From contig CADBHQ010000015.1 of the NCBI GenBank assembly GCA_902794535.1, positions 103,797-167,796 of the forward strand: DNA of 64,000 bases, read 5' to 3'. Below are positions 62,301 to 64,000 of this stretch, in pieces. This DNA is from Fibrobacter succinogenes (GTDB taxonomy: Bacteria > Fibrobacterota > Fibrobacteria > Fibrobacterales > Fibrobacteraceae). Both the position numbers and the translations under genes were made by a program. How positions within the stretch are numbered: position 1 is the stretch's first letter; each line of letters begins with the position of its first letter. The notes under the pieces are model-generated. The model made no database searches. It worked only from the letters and a program-made list of their open reading frames with translations, and was not told where the DNA came from.

Positions 62301-63644
62301 AAGGCTATAGAAATCTGTACCGAAGGACTGTCTGAACTGAACACCCCAATCGTCCGTATGCTTGTAATACGTGCCTTGGTACCAGCCACAAGTATCACTC
62401 TGGCTCGAATCATACGGACTTGCCGTAATCGGCCCCATGCGAACCAATTCGTCAGCCACAATCATCGATGGCGACATATTGTCCCACGGACTCATCAGGC
62501 GAATCGTCTTCGGTTCTAGCGGGCTAAACGAAAGATCCAGCACACCACTGCTATTTGTGAACAGCCAAGTTTCGTAAACGCCAGTCGGGAACAATTGCGA
62601 AGCCAGCGGACGCTTGCTTTCAGGGAAATACGTTACCTGCGGCCATTCGTTCTGACGACGGTAAATATTGAACACCGCCATAAAAGAACTCCAATTCGCC
62701 GAATTCACCGTCGCGGGCTCAAATTCATAGCGGTACCAATACGGATACACATCCTTCTCGGTTGCCACAGGATTGTTGATGATGTTGTTTCCGACAGTAA
62801 TGTAGACCGTGCTGTCCTTGAACGTGGAATTCGTACGCCACGGGTGGTAAATGTGCAGCACGCGGGTAGAATCAAAACACTCGCCAAGCGAACCAATCTT
62901 GGAATCAATGGTAAGGTCCGCAGCCGTACCATCCACAAAAACCGTATCCATCATGTCGAAGTAGACAGCAAGTTCCACCACCCCTTGGGCAGGGTATGCC
63001 ATATAAGGCGTATTCAAGCGAATAAAGTGTGCAGACTGCAGCGGGTTGCGAGCAATCATCGCCGGCGAAACCGCGCCATAAAACCAACCGCAACTCGACT
63101 TGTCATCGGTAACAAAACGCATCATCACGGAATCAGTCCCGAAAATCATCTGCGGGAGCGCATGGTTACCCCAGGGGCTCTTGAACCACACCATCTTGGA
63201 ACCCGGAGCCACAAACGACTTGATATAGCTCTTGTCAGTCGGATCGGTATAAAGCCATACTTCGACATCGGTGCCGAACAGCGTGCCCATCTTAAATTCG
63301 CCACCGGCCTTCCACTGCTCGCCATTATTGTTATTGTAATTATTGTCGGCTGTATTCGGATAAATGCTTACCGTAAAGGATTCCCAGTCCTGAAAATCGG
63401 ACACATTCTTGTTCCAGGTATAGCTGAACCAGCCGTTGCCTTCATCCGTTGTAATTGTCGAAGAACCGGCACCAAAAGAAGGATTATAGCCGCCACCTGC
63501 TCCGCCAAGAATATGCAGAAAATAGCCGTCTTTCGAAGAATCGTTACGCCACGGTGACTGAATATGCACTGTAAGCGTCGCATTCGCGACGACGGACAAG
63601 AATAAGATAGAGCAAACAACCCAAACCCAATGCTTCATAAACAC
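59352..63644 (-). CDS. Fibro-slime domain surface protein
   Basis: A 1430-residue exported protein with a signal peptide (cut near VVANA). Residues about 25-500 are two copies of a ~240-residue unit, each with two SPW-type modules (HIQSPWRND / WFKSPWGN, then HIYHPWRTN / RLMSPWDN). The fibro-slime (PA14-like) domain covers about 500-755, with FYPIDDFEYL, FRGDDDVWVFINNRLVVDIG and FSERNATGSNFKMRT. Further beta-sandwich modules and a C-terminal sorting-type domain (FFEWNARSDKGRVVGTGAY, basic end) follow. Known fibro-slime proteins of Fibrobacter bind cellulose; an adhesin role is likely here. Monocistronic. Confidence 0.87.
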   Translation of the reverse strand: MFMKHWVWVVCSILFLSVVANATLTVHIQSPWRNDSSKDGYFLHILGGAGGGYNPSFGAGSSTITTDEGNGWFSYTWNKNVSDFQDWESFTVSIYPNTADNNYNNNNGEQWKAGGEFKMGTLFGTDVEVWLYTDPTDKSYIKSFVAPGSKMVWFKSPWGNHALPQMIFGTDSVMMRFVTDDKSSCGWFYGAVSPAMIARNPLQSAHFIRLNTPYMAYPAQGVVELAVYFDMMDTVFVDGTAADLTIDSKIGSLGECFDSTRVLHIYHPWRTNSTFKDSTVYITVGNNIINNPVATEKDVYPYWYRYEFEPATVNSANWSSFMAVFNIYRRQNEWPQVTYFPESKRPLASQLFPTGVYETWLFTNSSGVLDLSFSPLEPKTIRLMSPWDNMSPSMIVADELVRMGPITASPYDSSQSDTCGWYQGTYYKHTDDWGVQFRQSFGTDFYSLEGLMGEGKEAGTPIALDSMVALYDTVWVYPYPLSSSAPKFSETFPGRLGICPTMKISAMILDWAGESYSDAIDVDFGNIYNGNEFTTVVRGDTEYKTCGGHVLGMVQDTLSELGLPLRVDSLAFPWEQCSAGREIDKWFIPEVLATDPATGREYTNATCRDIDLVLDAEGFWLADVTESPNGCNDPVNPGFYPIDDFEYLDSAKTIKNPKFDWDISGCKHNYSFSMKINAQFKYVRGQYFEFRGDDDVWVFINNRLVVDIGGCHSPVEGAVDLDTLGLTEGKEYPFQIFFSERNATGSNFKMRTSINLQTQKTYFPVEKKNSKGIIEYELLQLLVDESLSCDVSSVSKIDTTYAQSVFRLVGGGLPADGVLLEPGLNYGGIFISENMAGFSIDTSAFVNSRTLSPGQYVLICYLAADQSQYQMIPFTVPEYPLPDIAFVDVFHVTDSLVFDPKGYTLRGTLLGLDDGKNDTLLAHVTYPDTVPLKIVLLYGTTPCGEMLASSNVNCVATLNVKTKYPLSFLDANNQRVTTITTDSTGYASFYVVGDSATVNAFFTIEGEGVANRIHWTDIHFKEPPVPFAMKASMFDVNGDGIPDSLSIPFSKAFDKVVPDTISWAFGGTQFHTTAGQDNIWPLVEQESIITLFNPDGLREDVFTGVSDQIYSGSLLYHYTYTDDDSFEEVKLSMNTSIEDHVAPIILSATIEPKSEDISVVTINLSEGTDDKTFDAKTAFVFYRDSVNFMDSLTISTYIKNSQGNVYNLYFHRTAQTTLPEVGDYVKLMPGELKDRSGNAAHANNPKVRIVGEQRTEIKAPGVVTISGDVEKWPYKDPIVPVVVPSNKGVKEIIDSIGKPGLLLNFNLGELATSAIMNLPSDANRDSALALIKINWENYYFSHLGNFVSKVTGTVACNDAKVFYNAESPEKSNCYDNPGNLFFEWNARSDKGRVVGTGAYIAKMKVKIKNGKEKAGSSDDTFTIGIRRSKK

Positions 63645-63893
63645 ATTCCTTTAATTACGAAAGACTCTTCCGTTCTCTCGCACAAACAACTCCAGTCTAT
63701 AAAATATATTCTGTATTCCAAATCGGAATAATTATGCGCATTTTAACAGAAAAACGTTGTGTAAAGCACAATCCGAAAAGCAAAACAACGGCGCAGGCAC
63801 AAGAAGCAGACCCTGAAACGAGTTCAGGGTGACGCTGGCACGAGAAGCCGATGCAGACCTTCGTCAGCATGACGCGGGCGTGGGATTCGGGCA
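63645..63893. other. Intergenic region with repeat sequence
   Basis: No credible gene. The right part (about 63800-63890) is made of repeat-like segments (CAGGGTGACG, AGCATGACGCGGG) of the kind scattered through bacterial genomes. The left part should hold the promoter of the leftward fibro-slime gene. Confidence 0.55.
63811..63829. repeat. Palindromic interspersed element
   Basis: CCTGAA and TTCAGG flank ACGAG. Translated on the minus strand the surrounding bases read HPELVSGS, a string familiar from interspersed palindromic repeats in many bacteria. Confidence 0.6.
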
Positions 63894-63926
63894 TAAAAAA
63901 GCCCCTCGGGGTTTGCGGCAAGGGGC
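63894..63926 (-). terminator. Terminator of a gene beyond the window
   Basis: GCCCCT and AGGGGC pair around a 14-base loop; on the minus strand a six-T run follows. It implies a leftward transcript entering from the right edge. Confidence 0.75.
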
Positions 63927-64000
63927 CGTGAGCCGCAAGCGGCCTGTACTGACAGGCCGTGGCGGCGAGAGCGAGGCCCGGCCACGGGCACCTGCCTGCA
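63927..64000 (-). other. GC-rich structured element at the edge
   Basis: About 75 bases far more GC-rich than the rest of the window. On the minus strand they form several hairpins: CCGTGGC/GCCACGG, GGCCTGT/ACAGGCC and GCCGC/GCGGC, directly before the terminator. This could be the 3' end of a structured RNA or a mobile or repeat element; the window ends before it can be named. Confidence 0.4.

Overview
The window looks like chromosome of a cellulolytic Fibrobacter (phylum Fibrobacterota). Evidence: a fibro-slime protein, several lipoproteins with the Fibrobacter major paralogous (FISUMP) domain, many secreted glycoside hydrolases and surface proteins with C-terminal sorting-type domains (basic last residues, 'FDMQGR'/'FSIMGQK'-like strands), Ser-rich linkers on lipoproteins, and Gram-negative lipid A genes (lpxA, lpxK). 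This is inference from protein families; no rRNA is present to confirm it. No phage, insertion sequence, tRNA, rRNA or CRISPR array was seen.

Layout. 0.2-2.5 kb: secreted GH5 endoglucanase. 2.8-12.8 kb: a tight leftward five-gene envelope operon (CBM-like secreted protein, giant fused beta-barrel protein, second barrel paralogue, lipoprotein, GH18-like protein with its catalytic Glu replaced by Gln). 13-14.2 kb: GH5 lipoprotein with a damaged-looking start. 14.2-17.3 kb: lpxA, a GT2 transferase, cca. 17.3-20.6 kb: ECF-type sigma factor leading an operon with a propeller surface protein, a lipoprotein and cca. 20.7-26.3 kb: dsbD, glycogen synthase, a Ser-hydrolase lipoprotein, folE. 26.3-30 kb: InlB-like repeat surface protein and a GH5 enzyme. 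30-31.3 kb: solitary HExxH protein and nitroreductase. 31.3-39.9 kb: five consecutive lipoprotein genes, three with two-Cys/Trp repeats and three with FISUMP domains. 40-46.1 kb: argA, lone nuoA, FISUMP lipoprotein, zapA with a ZapB-like coiled-coil gene, and a frameshifted uvrC. 46.2-46.4 kb: a promoter-driven structured RNA candidate. 46.5-51.1 kb: YhhN protein, GH30, and a lipoprotein/radical SAM pair. 51.1-59.3 kb: AlkD-like protein, BASS transporter, ktrB-ktrA, aroC, lpxK, a MoxR-like ATPase. 59.4-63.6 kb: 1430-residue fibro-slime protein. The last 356 bases hold repeats and a GC-rich structured element.

How it fits together. The window mixes housekeeping genes with plant-fibre degradation and surface attachment functions. 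The most interesting items are (1) the lipoprotein with seven [KL]Y(G/D) motifs translationally coupled to a radical SAM enzyme, resembling the 'rSAM/lipoprotein' maturation systems, although this copy lacks the iron-sulfur CxxxCxxC motif; (2) the five-gene envelope operon with a predicted inactive chitinase-fold protein; (3) the structured RNA after uvrC. Four genes (fused barrel, GH5 start, uvrC, radical SAM) show deletion-like or missing pieces at conserved positions, so either this genome carries several small lesions or the assembly has errors; raw reads would decide.
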